Origin: Marivirga tractuosa DSM 4126
GTDB lineage: Bacteria > Bacteroidota > Bacteroidia > Cytophagales > Cyclobacteriaceae
DNA length: 64,000 nt
Assembly: GCF_000183425.1 (NCBI RefSeq)
Contig: NC_014759.1
Span: forward strand, 310,001-374,000
Reading direction: 5' to 3'
Shown here: one piece after another, positions 1 through 8,689 of the stretch
How the letters are laid out: every line of letters begins with the position of its first letter
Numbering within the stretch: the stretch's first letter is position 1
Notes under the pieces: model-generated
Databases searched by the model: none
Told to the model about the DNA's origin: nothing
Seen by the model: only the letters and a program-made list of their open reading frames with translations
Program-made: the position numbers and the translations under genes

Positions 1-1861
1 TTGCCACGGCACCCAATAAATCTTTAAGCGGAGTTCCTGGCTTACGCTCTAGTGGTCTACTATCAGTTTTCTTTGATTTAGTAGCACCCACTGCATCTAC
101 AATTACAAAGTGGGTTTTGGTATGTTTAGCAGTACGGGTTACTTTTTGCAAATCATCAAAATTAATGGTGCGCGTACCCCGACCTTTCATCTGCTCAAAA
201 TAATTGATGCTTTTCACATCCCGCATAAAGAGCAGAACTTCCAGTGGTTTTACATCCGTTCCGGTAGCAATCATATCCACGGTAACCGCAATTCGTGGTG
301 CCCATGAATTACGAAAGCGATTCAATACCGATTTTGGATCTTCTTCAATTTTATAAGTTAGTTTTTTACAAAAATCATTTCCCTCTCCAAATTCTTCTCT
401 TACCATATTAATGATATCATCCGCATGACTATCTGTTTTTGCAAAAATCAATGTTTTAGGTACTTCAAACTCACCTTTTTCATCAAATCGGTCTGGAAAA
501 ATAGTCGGGAGGGCCTTTTTAAAAGCCTGTATTATTGTCCTAATTTGATTAGGATTTACAACATCTTTATCCAGTTTGTTGGGAGTATATTCAAAGTCTT
601 CATCCAATCGTTCCCAGCGTTGCTTTCTGCTTTGCTTATCTCGTTTTTCGATAAACTGCTCTGTTTTGGCTTCAATTTTACTTCCCTTCTTGCTGATTTC
701 GGTTTCTATGGTAAATACATCATAAGGAACATTTACTCCATCTGAAACAGAATCTTCATAGGTGTATTCACTCACCACATTTTGATTGAAAAAACCAAAA
801 GTCCGCTTATCTGGTGTGGCCGTTAAGCCAATTAAAAAAGCATCGAAATAATCGAGCACTTGTTTCCATAAATTGTAAATAGAGCGATGGGCTTCATCTA
901 TGATGATAAAATCAAATTGCTCAATGGGGTTTTTACTAGTGTATTCTACAGGAAGAGGTTCTTTCTTCTGCCAATTCCAGCCTTTTTCATTAGGATTCTC
1001 TTTTTCAACCTCTTCATCCAATTCTTGCCCTTTCAATATGGAGTAGAGTCTTTGAATGGTCGATATGCAAACCTGACTATCTGTAGCAATATAACTTGAG
1101 CTTAGTCTTTGAACATTATAAAGCTCAGTAAATTTCCGGTTATCGTCAACGGGCTGATACTTTAAAAACTCTTGTTCGGCTTGCTCTCCAAGGTTTTTGG
1201 TATCCACCAGGAATAAAATTCTTTTTGCATCCACATGCTTTAATAATCTGTAAGCAAAAGTGCAAGCAGTAAAGGTCTTTCCTGCACCTGTAGCCATTTG
1301 GATTAAAGCTTTTGGGCGGTTTTCCTTAAATGAATTTTCAAGGTTATTAATGGCTTTAATTTGAGCTGGTCTTAAGCCAGTTTCAGGCAAAGTTGGCATT
1401 TTTCTAAGCCTTGCCCTTAATGTTTCACTTTTGTCAAACCAATCGAGTAAAGTTTGCGGCTGATGGAAGTGAAAAACAGGTCTTGACCTTGGTTTGGGAT
1501 CACGGTAATCAGTAAATCGAGTAATTACCCCCGTACTTTCATAAACAAAAGGAAGTGGTTCTTTATTCAGGTTATATTTTAAAGAGGCATTAGCATATTG
1601 TGTAGATTGGTCTTCTACCACGGTGAGCTTTTCACCTGACTCTTCTCTTTTAGCTTCAATTACTCCAACTGGCTTGCGATTGACAAATAGCACATAATCA
1701 GCTGGACCAATGTCGGTTTGATATTCCCTAACGGCTATTCCTAATCCTGCCGATAAGTTTACTTTGGATTTATCTTGCACCAACCACCCAGCATCCATCA
1801 GCATTTGATCAATGCGGTCTCTAGCAATTTGCTCAGGGTTTTGGTTGGCTGTTGCAGTCAT
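1..1861 (-). CDS. hsdR: Type I restriction enzyme R subunit (HsdR), 3' end beyond window
   Basis: This is the motor and nuclease subunit of a type I restriction-modification complex. It translocates DNA with ATP and cuts unmodified DNA. Translation from the ATG at 1859-1861 is open to the window edge, giving about 620 residues. An N-terminal nuclease region shows GPADY followed by VIEAKRE, the PD-(D/E)XK pattern. The SF2 motor follows: MATGAGKT (Walker A, about residue 188), IIDEAHRS (about 320), GLTATPDKRT (about 342), ATGTDVKPLEV (about 530) and MKGRGTR (about 562). The C-terminal assembly region is missing because the window ends. The partner genes hsdM and hsdS are not in view and may lie to the left. 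The gene sits in the inferred integrative element, where such systems are common cargo. Confidence 0.93.
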   Translation of the reverse strand, partial: MTATANQNPEQIARDRIDQMLMDAGWLVQDKSKVNLSAGLGIAVREYQTDIGPADYVLFVNRKPVGVIEAKREESGEKLTVVEDQSTQYANASLKYNLNKEPLPFVYESTGVITRFTDYRDPKPRSRPVFHFHQPQTLLDWFDKSETLRARLRKMPTLPETGLRPAQIKAINNLENSFKENRPKALIQMATGAGKTFTACTFAYRLLKHVDAKRILFLVDTKNLGEQAEQEFLKYQPVDDNRKFTELYNVQRLSSSYIATDSQVCISTIQRLYSILKGQELDEEVEKENPNEKGWNWQKKEPLPVEYTSKNPIEQFDFIIIDEAHRSIYNLWKQVLDYFDAFLIGLTATPDKRTFGFFNQNVVSEYTYEDSVSDGVNVPYDVFTIETEISKKGSKIEAKTEQFIEKRDKQSRKQRWERLDEDFEYTPNKLDKDVVNPNQIRTIIQAFKKALPTIFPDRFDEKGEFEVPKTLIFAKTDSHADDIINMVREEFGEGNDFCKKLTYKIEEDPKSVLNRFRNSWAPRIAVTVDMIATGTDVKPLEVLLFMRDVKSINYFEQMKGRGTRTINFDDLQKVTRTAKHTKTHFVIVDAVGATKSKKTDSRPLERKPGTPLKDLLGAVA

Positions 1862-2045
1862 TTATGGATTAAATTAATATAATAATGACTTAAATTAAGG
1901 CAAAAATTCTTAGAATCACATAATATGACCGTATTATTCGATGAATTTTAAGGAATTAATATGCTTTCTGAAATACATGATATATTATTTAGAAACATTA
2001 AGCGATTAATGGAATATCCAAAATCAGACTCTATGAGTTTTTGCA

Positions 2046-2095
2046 ATCGTAAAAGTTTTACATTAACACAACTTGTGAATACAAATAACACGCAT
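2046..2095 (+). repeat. 50-base intergenic repeat, copy 1 (divergent)
   Basis: This copy shares ATCGTAAAAG, CACAACTTG and GAATACAAATAAC with copies at 2354 and 2948. It has lost the TTATCC half of the DnaA-like box, reading TTAACACAA instead. It starts about 308 bases before copy 2. Confidence 0.6.
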
Positions 2096-2353
2096 CTCAA
2101 AAGTATTTGGTTCGAGCAGAAAAGCTAATAATTTAAAAGGAAATTATTGAGAGATTTTTTTGAAATATCATTAAATCAAAATAGTGGCAGATACAACAAT
2201 TAGATCAGGTTCCAAAAGGTTTAAATTTTTTATAGTGCAGAATATATTTTCTGTAGCTGAATGATTCAAGATTTTTTCTCTATACGCTTATTGTAACTTC
2301 ATTAAATTATAAGAAATAAGGGCTTTCTAGTACTAAATCTAATCACTTTTAAC

Positions 2354-2404
2354 ATCGTAAAAAGTATTACTTATCCACAACTTGCGAATACAAATAACGA
2401 GCAT
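2354..2404 (+). repeat. 50-base intergenic repeat, copy 2, with DnaA-box-like TTATCCACA
   Basis: The core TTATCCACAACTTGCGAATA, followed by CAAATAAC, starts at 2371 and is identical to copy 3. TTATCCACA at 2371-2379 is a perfect match to the classical DnaA-box consensus. Whether DnaA binds here is unknown. Confidence 0.7.
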
Positions 2405-2589
2405 CAAAACAGCACTCAATTTTGAGCAGAAAAACAAACCTAAAAATGAAAAATTAAAAGACGTTTGGAAAGAGAAGCTTAAAAAAATTGGAGTGACTAT
2501 CCAATTAGAAAAGAGTACCTAAGTGTAGAAAACATACTCTGGTTAAATGATGAAAGGTTTGATAAATCATAGTCTAAAAGGGGGTGGAA

Positions 2590-3405
2590 AGACCCTTTTG
2601 CAAAGAGAAAACTTAGGAAGGGTGCTTGAAAAATAAGGGTAGCGAAAAGGCCCTAGAAAGGTAGGCTTTTAGGGTGTCGATTTAGGTGAATGGCTAACCC
2701 TAGCTTAAGGTGGTGATACTATGCTTTAAGCCAACCCTAATAAAAATTAAATAAATAATGCTTGAACAACCTCTGTAAAGGTCAAAATGGTAAAAGACCA
2801 GTTTTAAAAGGTTCGTCCATTATTTATAATAGAGAGTAGATTCTCTGTGGCTGAAAGATTCAAGCTTTTAATTATTTCTTCTTTTGGTAAGGTTATTAAT
2901 ACAGATTAAATCTACTTTTTATTAATACTAAATCTAATCACTTTTGACGTCATAAAAGTTTTACTTATCCACAACTTGCGAATACAAATAACAAGCATTA
3001 AGGCAGCACTCAAAATCGAGTAAAAAATAGCCTACTAAATCAAAAATGAAAAGGGATAGGAGGGTAGAATCATAACCAGTACATACCCTCTAATCGTAAA
3101 AGGGTAGATGTGTCTAAAAAAAGATACTACCTTAAGAATATAAGCTTTGAATTACCCTAGCCTTAAGGGATAGAATGACCCTTGACCAACCCTAATAAAA
3201 CACCCTTAAAATTCACTTTAACAGTAAGGGTCGGTACCTTAAAAGGGGTAAGGGTTAAGACCCTTAAATTGCTTAGGTAATAGTCCCTTCCAAGGGTAAG
3301 GGAATAGGGTCTCGAAATGGTAGGGTCTTAGGGTATTAATTTAGAGTAAAAAGGGTAGGGTATAAGGATAGTTAAAGACCCTTTAATAAAAGGGTAGATT
3401 TATTC
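2590..3405. repeat. Cluster of AGGGT/ACCCT pentamers in both orientations
   Basis: By eye I count about 24 AGGGT or ACCCT occurrences, often as AAGGGTA, TTAGGGT or GACCCTT, densest between 3060 and 3405. They are irregularly spaced and on both strands, so this is not a tandem array. The cluster ends some 60 bases before the 3' end of the nuclease-like gene. It could be iteron-like protein-binding sites or a decayed structured element; the function is unknown. Confidence 0.6.
2948..2998 (+). repeat. 50-base intergenic repeat, copy 3, with DnaA-box-like TTATCCACA
   Basis: This is the same 28-base core as copy 2, with TTATCCACA at 2965-2973. The core lies 594 bases from that of copy 2, about twice the copy 1 to copy 2 spacing. 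Similarity to copy 2 extends roughly 140 bases upstream at a lower level. Confidence 0.7.
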
Positions 3406-3468
3406 CCAATCGGTATAGGTAAATATCCAGAACTTTTTAAGTTTTAGATACTTTAAATAATTCGCTGC

Positions 3469-5649
3469 TCACAGAATTTTGATTCTTTTATCAAGTTCAA
3501 TATCATTCCTGATTTGTTTAGCTATTTTTTCATAGCTTCCTCTCTTAACATAATTGTCATGTGATGAAATAACCATTATTCTTTTGTGGTATCTTGAACC
3601 TTTACAATTTATCTGAACTTGAAAATTAGATCTGACATCAGTTGGCTCAGTTAAGGGTATGAGTACTCCTTCAGAAAGCTCAGTGACTTCCTTTTGGATT
3701 TCATGTTTTTTATTGTGAGGTGGTTTTTCTCTCTTATTTCGAGTGGTAGCTAATTTTATACCGGTCTGCATTTCGTAGCATGGCTTAAACTGGCAAGTCA
3801 ATTTTTTATTACTTTTAATTTTGTTGCATACCTCAAAGGCTCTAATAAATGATACACATCCGCATACTGAATGTTTAAGCGCCAAATATGATTGATTATC
3901 AATAAAATTATGGCTGTGACTTACTATTTTGAAATCATTTCTATCTTCAAATAGATATTTTATATTCTTGAAGGACTTATCTCTCAACTTATTGTCAGTT
4001 TTCAAATGTATCTGCGGTAATTCAGGTGCTTTTGTATTGTTGCCTAAACGCAGCTGATCATTGTGTTTTTGAGCCAATATTTTCGATTCTACATATTCTT
4101 GATAGTTTGAAATTTGATTCTTGTCATAATTATTTACAAGAATGATTTTTTTCATTGTATTGGTTTTCGGTTGAGCTGTATCTATATTACGATGTGGTCT
4201 TCTATTCCTGATTGTTTTTGCCTTCTGTTTTATTTTGCCTTCAAGTCTCCTAAAATGCCAGTTAAGCTTTTCAATTTTAAAACCTGTCAAAGAAATAATA
4301 ATAGTTTTTTCTTCATTTTCTGCTTTACAGATTAATAATTTTATTTCTGACTTTTTTAGTTTGGTGTGATAATCAACTGGCTTTTCTATTGTGCAAGACA
4401 TAGATTCAAGGATCTTGTTGATATTCAGAATTTTGTATCCATTTTTCATGCAATGATTTTGCAATTCTGATAGCTTGTTCTGAATATTACAAATGAAACA
4501 GACATGAGAGCTGGTTCTATTCTGTTCTTTATCCAAATAGAGTTTCGATTCGCTTATTTTAAAGACATGATTTCTTTTACATTTTAGTAGTAAGAATGTA
4601 GAATGATGACTATTAAGGTTAATAAGCCTTTTTACAAATTTGAAATTGTTTCCATAGACCATCTGAACCTTTTCTTTGCATCTTTTTAATACTCTGTCAT
4701 TCGAGGAGAAATAGTCAAGAATTTCACTCTCGTTTATGGTAGGCGGAGGACAATTATGGGTTTCATGAAAAAGTTTATTAACGAAGGAAAATGCTTTTTC
4801 ATGACTTTCCTTTTCTGAGAGACTATATAATCGTCCTTCTCTACTTTTAAACGCGTTCAGTCTAATTAATTCTATGCCTGAATTTTTGGTGAATGCATCC
4901 TTTAGATTATCATGAATTTTTCTTTCATTAAATTTTTCAATTGCCTGGTTCCTATCCAATTCATAAGAAGGTTCCTTGTGTTGAATACCATCTACCTCTA
5001 CTAACTTATTGAGATCTGGAAAAAAGTAATCAAAGGAAAGTTTACCATCTTTGATTCCTGTAAGTCCATCAAATGATTTTTCCGATTCAAAACTCAATCC
5101 ATACTTTAGGGAGAAGAATCCAATTAAATTTGATAACCATGACTCGCGAGGGCTTGAAGAATACTTAAGTCCAATGTTTTTCCTGAATTTATCATAGGTT
5201 GTATTAATCAAAAGATCCTTTTTATTTATTGAAGTACTTAACAAGGTTTTAACTCTAATTGGAACATGACGTCTATTTTTATTTGCTTTTTTTCGGAATA
5301 AAATTGAGATATCCTTTTCATCGGTCAAGAGCTCGAAGAGGTTTCCATGTGTGCCAAATCTATCTTTGCTTTCTACATAGGTTTTAATGTGATCGAAAGT
5401 CATGTGATTGCAATTGGAGGGGTCGCATTTACTACAAGGTGTTATGGACTTATAATCTCTTCCGTAGCGAGCTAAATCATAAGTCTTTACTGGCTTTTCA
5501 ATCTTTCCATGCTCCTCACAAATTAGATAAACCTTCTGTTTCACATCAATAAATTCATCTAGGTTTTTGATCTGCGATTTTTTTAAGTCAAGATGCATGT
5601 TGGTAGGCAATAAGGATTGACAATAATTGCCCGTGTATTTTTTGATCAT
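3469..5649 (-). CDS. Zinc-finger protein with PD-(D/E)XK/EDxHD-like nuclease domain (unknown role)
   Basis: The 726-aa protein is not assignable to a named family. Residues about 195-260 look like the endonuclease fold seen in very-short-patch and EDxHD homing nucleases: a Glu in FESEKSF, FDYFFPDL, then VEVDGIQH near residue 216, then HDNLKDAF and ELIRLNA. Several Cys/His clusters suggest zinc-binding modules: CEEHG near residue 44, CSKCDPSNC near 91, a CKRNH...CFIC pair in the middle, and SVCGC...C further on. The protein has no signal peptide and is basic. It lies between the repeat-rich region and a divergently transcribed repressor. It may be a homing or mobile-element nuclease or a defence protein; only the nuclease-like motif is visible evidence. 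Confidence 0.6.
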   Translation of the reverse strand: MIKKYTGNYCQSLLPTNMHLDLKKSQIKNLDEFIDVKQKVYLICEEHGKIEKPVKTYDLARYGRDYKSITPCSKCDPSNCNHMTFDHIKTYVESKDRFGTHGNLFELLTDEKDISILFRKKANKNRRHVPIRVKTLLSTSINKKDLLINTTYDKFRKNIGLKYSSSPRESWLSNLIGFFSLKYGLSFESEKSFDGLTGIKDGKLSFDYFFPDLNKLVEVDGIQHKEPSYELDRNQAIEKFNERKIHDNLKDAFTKNSGIELIRLNAFKSREGRLYSLSEKESHEKAFSFVNKLFHETHNCPPPTINESEILDYFSSNDRVLKRCKEKVQMVYGNNFKFVKRLINLNSHHSTFLLLKCKRNHVFKISESKLYLDKEQNRTSSHVCFICNIQNKLSELQNHCMKNGYKILNINKILESMSCTIEKPVDYHTKLKKSEIKLLICKAENEEKTIIISLTGFKIEKLNWHFRRLEGKIKQKAKTIRNRRPHRNIDTAQPKTNTMKKIILVNNYDKNQISNYQEYVESKILAQKHNDQLRLGNNTKAPELPQIHLKTDNKLRDKSFKNIKYLFEDRNDFKIVSHSHNFIDNQSYLALKHSVCGCVSFIRAFEVCNKIKSNKKLTCQFKPCYEMQTGIKLATTRNKREKPPHNKKHEIQKEVTELSEGVLIPLTEPTDVRSNFQVQINCKGSRYHKRIMVISSHDNYVKRGSYEKIAKQIRNDIELDKRIKIL

Positions 5650-5841
5650 AACTATTTTAGTTGGTGAAAAAATATTTAATGTTCGTTTATTTTAGATTTA
5701 CTTTTAAGCGTATTTCTCACTAATTTTAAAGTAATCAGAGTTTTCTATATCTTGCATTTTCCTAGCATGTCAAAACCCAAGTGTAGAGATAACGCTATTA
5801 AATAATTAAATGTTGCATATATTCTACAAATAAAATAAATT

Positions 5842-6201
5842 ATGTCCATTCGGGAAAGAATTTTGTTATACTTAGATTTTAAAAATCAAAGTATAAGGTC
5901 ATATGAGAAAATTAATGGCTTTGGTAATGGAAGCATAGGTAAGTATCTGAAAGGTGAGCAAAAGACTATGGGCTTAGATAAATTAGAAAAGATGCTCATT
6001 ATTGATTCATATTTAAGTGCAGAATGGTTATTAAGGGGAGAAGGGGAGATGTTTATTAAGGAAGACTTAAAAGTAATAAGTGATAAGCCTATTGATTTTA
6101 CACTATCTTTTACGCTAGTTGATGGTAAAATATCAGTAAGAAATCTTAAGCGAGAAATTGATAATTTGAAATCCATACTAGACAAGCATAATTTAAGTTA
6201 A
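5842..6201 (+). CDS. Phage-repressor-type helix-turn-helix protein
   Basis: The 119-aa protein resembles the small XRE/CI-like regulators of Bacteroidota prophages. The N-terminal 65 residues form the DNA-binding domain (SIRSYEKINGFGNGSIGKYLKG), with LDKLEKMLI and the family hallmark SAEWLLRGEGEMF at residues 59-71. The C-terminal 30 residues are a short helical segment, not an S24 peptidase. It is divergent from the nuclease-like gene, with about 190 bases between the two starts, so it could regulate that gene, itself, or element functions. The target is inferred only from position. Confidence 0.75.
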   Translation: MSIRERILLYLDFKNQSIRSYEKINGFGNGSIGKYLKGEQKTMGLDKLEKMLIIDSYLSAEWLLRGEGEMFIKEDLKVISDKPIDFTLSFTLVDGKISVRNLKREIDNLKSILDKHNLS

Positions 6202-6411
6202 TCTCTTAATTTTAGTATACTCTTCCCATTTCAGACATTAAATTCTACCTACGAAGTTTTTTGTCGTATTTGATAATCAAAATAAACAAATAGAGTTCAT
6301 TAAAATTATTATAACATTATTTAATTATTTTATTGTGAAATTAAATTTAGTAGTTTAAAATTGAGTATCTTATCTAAGTCAATGACTTTGTAAGGTTTTG
6401 GTTGAAATATA

Positions 6412-6443
6412 GCCGTCAGGTGGGGATCTGGCGGCTTTTTTTT
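6412..6443 (+). terminator. Rho-independent terminator
   Basis: GCCGTCAG (6412-6419) pairs with CTGGCGGC (6428-6435) around an 8-base loop, with one G-T pair, and is followed by eight T at 6436-6443. It lies 210 bases after the repressor gene and before hipBA, so it probably closes the upstream transcript. Confidence 0.75.
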
Positions 6444-6565
6444 GCTTTTTAAATTCTACACCACTCAACATTGCGAGATTTTGGATAACAAGATTTGACC
6501 TGAAAATTAAAATTAATGCTTGTAAAAACCATTATTAAACTATATTAATACGTTAAAGATGGTAA

Positions 6566-6611
6566 ATACCAACAAAAAATATATTTTTTTATTTGTTTTA
6601 ATTGTTGGTAT
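6566..6611. promoter_or_regulatory. Inverted-repeat operator, likely HipB binding site
   Basis: ATACCAACAA (6566-6575) and TTGTTGGTAT (6602-6611) are perfect 10-base inverted repeats with 26 bases between them. They lie 32 bases before the hipB start. A third half-site, ACCAACAA, falls at 6655-6662 inside the first codons of hipB. HipB proteins autoregulate through such palindromes; the assignment is by position. Confidence 0.65.
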
Positions 6612-6642
6612 AAGCTAACTTTAATACTACTAAAGGTAATTA

Positions 6643-6996
6643 ATGATGGTAAAAACCAACAATAACTTAATTCAAATGTCTGATTCGGCCTTAATTGGTC
6701 AAATCGGCATCTTTATTAAGGGTAAAAGAACCGATAAAAATCTTACTCAGGCTCAATTAGCTCAAGCATCTGGGCTCAATCGATGGACAATCAGTCAAAT
6801 CGAAAATGGTGAGTCTATCAATATATCCAGTTTGATTCAAATCTTAAGGGCTTTAGATTCACTGTACGTTTTAAGTGAGTTTGAATATAAGGAAGTGATA
6901 AGCCCTCTGGAATATGCGAAATTAAAAAAGAAGCAAAAACAAAGGGTTCGAAATCAGTCAAGGAAAACACCTGATAATGAGGATTTAGGATGGTAG
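6643..6996 (+). CDS. hipB: HipB-type antitoxin, XRE-family regulator
   Basis: This is the antitoxin and autorepressor of a HipBA type II toxin-antitoxin pair. The 117-aa protein has a canonical helix-turn-helix: IGIFIKGKRTDKNLTQAQLA, then SGLNRWTISQIENGESINIS and LIQILRALDSL, at about residues 24-78. The tail is basic. The start is one of two adjacent ATG codons at 6643 and 6646, preceded by AAAGG at 6632-6636. The stop overlaps the start of hipA by seven bases, which implies translational coupling. Expression is probably set by the inverted repeat just upstream. Confidence 0.88.
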   Translation: MMVKTNNNLIQMSDSALIGQIGIFIKGKRTDKNLTQAQLAQASGLNRWTISQIENGESINISSLIQILRALDSLYVLSEFEYKEVISPLEYAKLKKKQKQRVRNQSRKTPDNEDLGW

Positions 6997-8312
6997 ATGT
7001 GGCAGAAGTGAAAATATGGGGAGAATTAGCAGGCGCAGTTCGTTGGGATAATGATCAGCAGTTAGCTTATTTTCAATATGATCCTGACTTTATTGAGAGA
7101 GGATGGGATTTATCTCCACTTAAAATGCCCATTTCCAATGGCTCTAGAATTTACAGTTTTCCAGAGCTAAGAAAGGGGAGAGGTGAATTAGAAGATACTT
7201 TCAAAGGATTACCAGGTATGTTAGCGGATGCCTTGCCTGACAAATATGGTAATAGATTGATTAATATTTGGTTAGCGCAAAATGGCAGGGCAGAGAATAG
7301 TATGAATCCTGTTGAAAAACTTTGTTTTATTGGGAAACGGGGAATAGGAGCACTTGAATTCGAACCTGCTAGTATTTCTAGCGGTACCAAAAGTTTCTCC
7401 TTAGAAATCGATAGTCTAGTAGAAGTGGCCAAAAGAATGTTGAGTCAAAGGGAGCAATTTTCAACTAATTTAAATAAGGAAGATGAAAAAAGCATTCACG
7501 AGATTTTAAAAATCGGGACTTCTGCTGCCGGTGCAAGACCGAAGGCAGTAATAGCCTATAACCCAAAAACAAAAAAAGTCCGCTCAGGACAAGGTAATGT
7601 AACCAAATCTTTTCAGCATTGGTTGATCAAATTAGATGGAGTAAGCGGTGAACAATTTGGTGAAACTTCTGGCTGGGGTAGAGTGGAATTTGCTTATTAT
7701 TTGATGGCGAAGGATTGCGATATTGAGATTTCTGAATGCAAATTATTGGAAGAGAACGGTAGAGCTCACTTTATGACTAAAAGATTCGATCGTGATGAAA
7801 ATACCAAGCATCATGTCCAATCGCTTTGTGGACTACAACACTATGATTTTAATGACATGGATGGCTATAGTTATGAGCAGGTATTTCAAACCATGCGACT
7901 GTTGAGATTAAGTTATCCGGAAGCAGAGGAGATGTTTCGAAGGATGGTTTTTAATGTGTTGGCCACAAACTATGATGATCATACCAAGAACTTTTCTTTT
8001 ATCCTGAAAAAAGATGAAAATTGGAGATTAGCTCCGGCTTATGATTTATGCTTTTCTTTTGCACCTAACAATCATTGGGTAAGTAAACAAACACTTAGTG
8101 TCAATGGAAAAAGATTGAACATTGAAAAAGAAGATCTTATGACCATAGCGAAGGATAATAATATAAAAAAAGGTGAGAAAATCATCGCTCAAGTGAATGA
8201 GGTGGTTAAATCATGGAGTAGATATGCCAATGAAGCTAAAGTCAGTAGTGAACTGACCAAAAGGATTGAAGAGAATTTGAATACGCTTTTGGACTTACAT
8301 AAGTTTTCTTAG
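6990..8312 (+). CDS. hipA: HipA-type serine/threonine kinase toxin
   Basis: This is the toxin kinase of HipBA; the E. coli homologue phosphorylates glutamyl-tRNA synthetase and induces persistence. The 440-aa length is typical. The N-terminal HipA domain includes LPGMLADALPDKYGNRL (about residues 72-88). The kinase core shows IGTSAAGARPKA (glycine-rich loop region), HWLIKLDG, the catalytic NYDDHTKN at residues 327-334 and the metal-binding Asp352 in LAPAYDL. All key residues are present, so the enzyme looks intact. It overlaps hipB by seven bases. The substrate in this organism cannot be read from sequence. Confidence 0.9.
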   Translation: MVDVAEVKIWGELAGAVRWDNDQQLAYFQYDPDFIERGWDLSPLKMPISNGSRIYSFPELRKGRGELEDTFKGLPGMLADALPDKYGNRLINIWLAQNGRAENSMNPVEKLCFIGKRGIGALEFEPASISSGTKSFSLEIDSLVEVAKRMLSQREQFSTNLNKEDEKSIHEILKIGTSAAGARPKAVIAYNPKTKKVRSGQGNVTKSFQHWLIKLDGVSGEQFGETSGWGRVEFAYYLMAKDCDIEISECKLLEENGRAHFMTKRFDRDENTKHHVQSLCGLQHYDFNDMDGYSYEQVFQTMRLLRLSYPEAEEMFRRMVFNVLATNYDDHTKNFSFILKKDENWRLAPAYDLCFSFAPNNHWVSKQTLSVNGKRLNIEKEDLMTIAKDNNIKKGEKIIAQVNEVVKSWSRYANEAKVSSELTKRIEENLNTLLDLHKFS

Positions 8313-8689
8313 ATAATTCTCAAATCCAAAGCTTTTTTTATTGAAAAATTAGTATATGTCAATTAATACCAATATTAATACATTTTTTATTGATTGAGTA
8401 TCCTTTTATAATCTATCTGAAAACAATTGAGTTTTTATTTTCATAAATGATATTTATATTTTTAGTTTTATCGAAAAATTTATGTTTTCTATCGAATATA
8501 TAAACAAATTTTAAATTTATAGTTAATTGTATTATTTGGGGAATACTATTTCCTTATAGTGTTTTATGCTCATTTGTATGGAAACATTAGTAGATAAATA
8601 AGGCGGTCAGCATTAGAAATAATGAATTAACGAAAAGTATTTTTAAAATAATTCCATTAAACTTGCAGCTTAGTTTTCAAAAAAGTTAC
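8313..8689. other. AT-rich intergenic region upstream of the Rhs operon
   Basis: No gene, RNA or clear hairpin terminator was recognised. The stretch is very AT-rich. It should contain the promoter for the ~23-kb downstream operon, but I could not place a convincing Bacteroidota -33/-7 pair. Confidence 0.5.

Larger units (their letters stand above)
1862..3468. other. 1.6-kb non-coding, repeat-rich region
   Basis: No convincing gene is visible on either strand. Instead the stretch holds three copies of a ~50-base repeat (entered separately) and, from about 2590 to 3405, a dense scatter of AGGGT and ACCCT motifs in both orientations. The second and third repeats are embedded in a longer similarity: about 2205-2404 resembles about 2800-2998, including a shared block near 2252 and 2848. 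The region separates the 5' end of hsdR from the 3' end of the nuclease-like gene, so it also contains the hsdR promoter. Confidence 0.7.

Noticed and set aside
425..1099. Plus-strand frames of 106 and 70 residues at the left end
   Set aside because: They lie opposite a clear HsdR coding sequence with all helicase motifs.
2590..3405. Possible CRISPR array
   Set aside because: The repeated units are only five to seven bases, occur on both strands and have irregular spacing. There are no direct repeats of 25-40 bases with unique spacers, and no cas gene is nearby.
8663..8689. TTG start for the Skp-like gene
   Set aside because: It adds nine residues before a hydrophobic anchor that starts naturally at the ATG at 8690.
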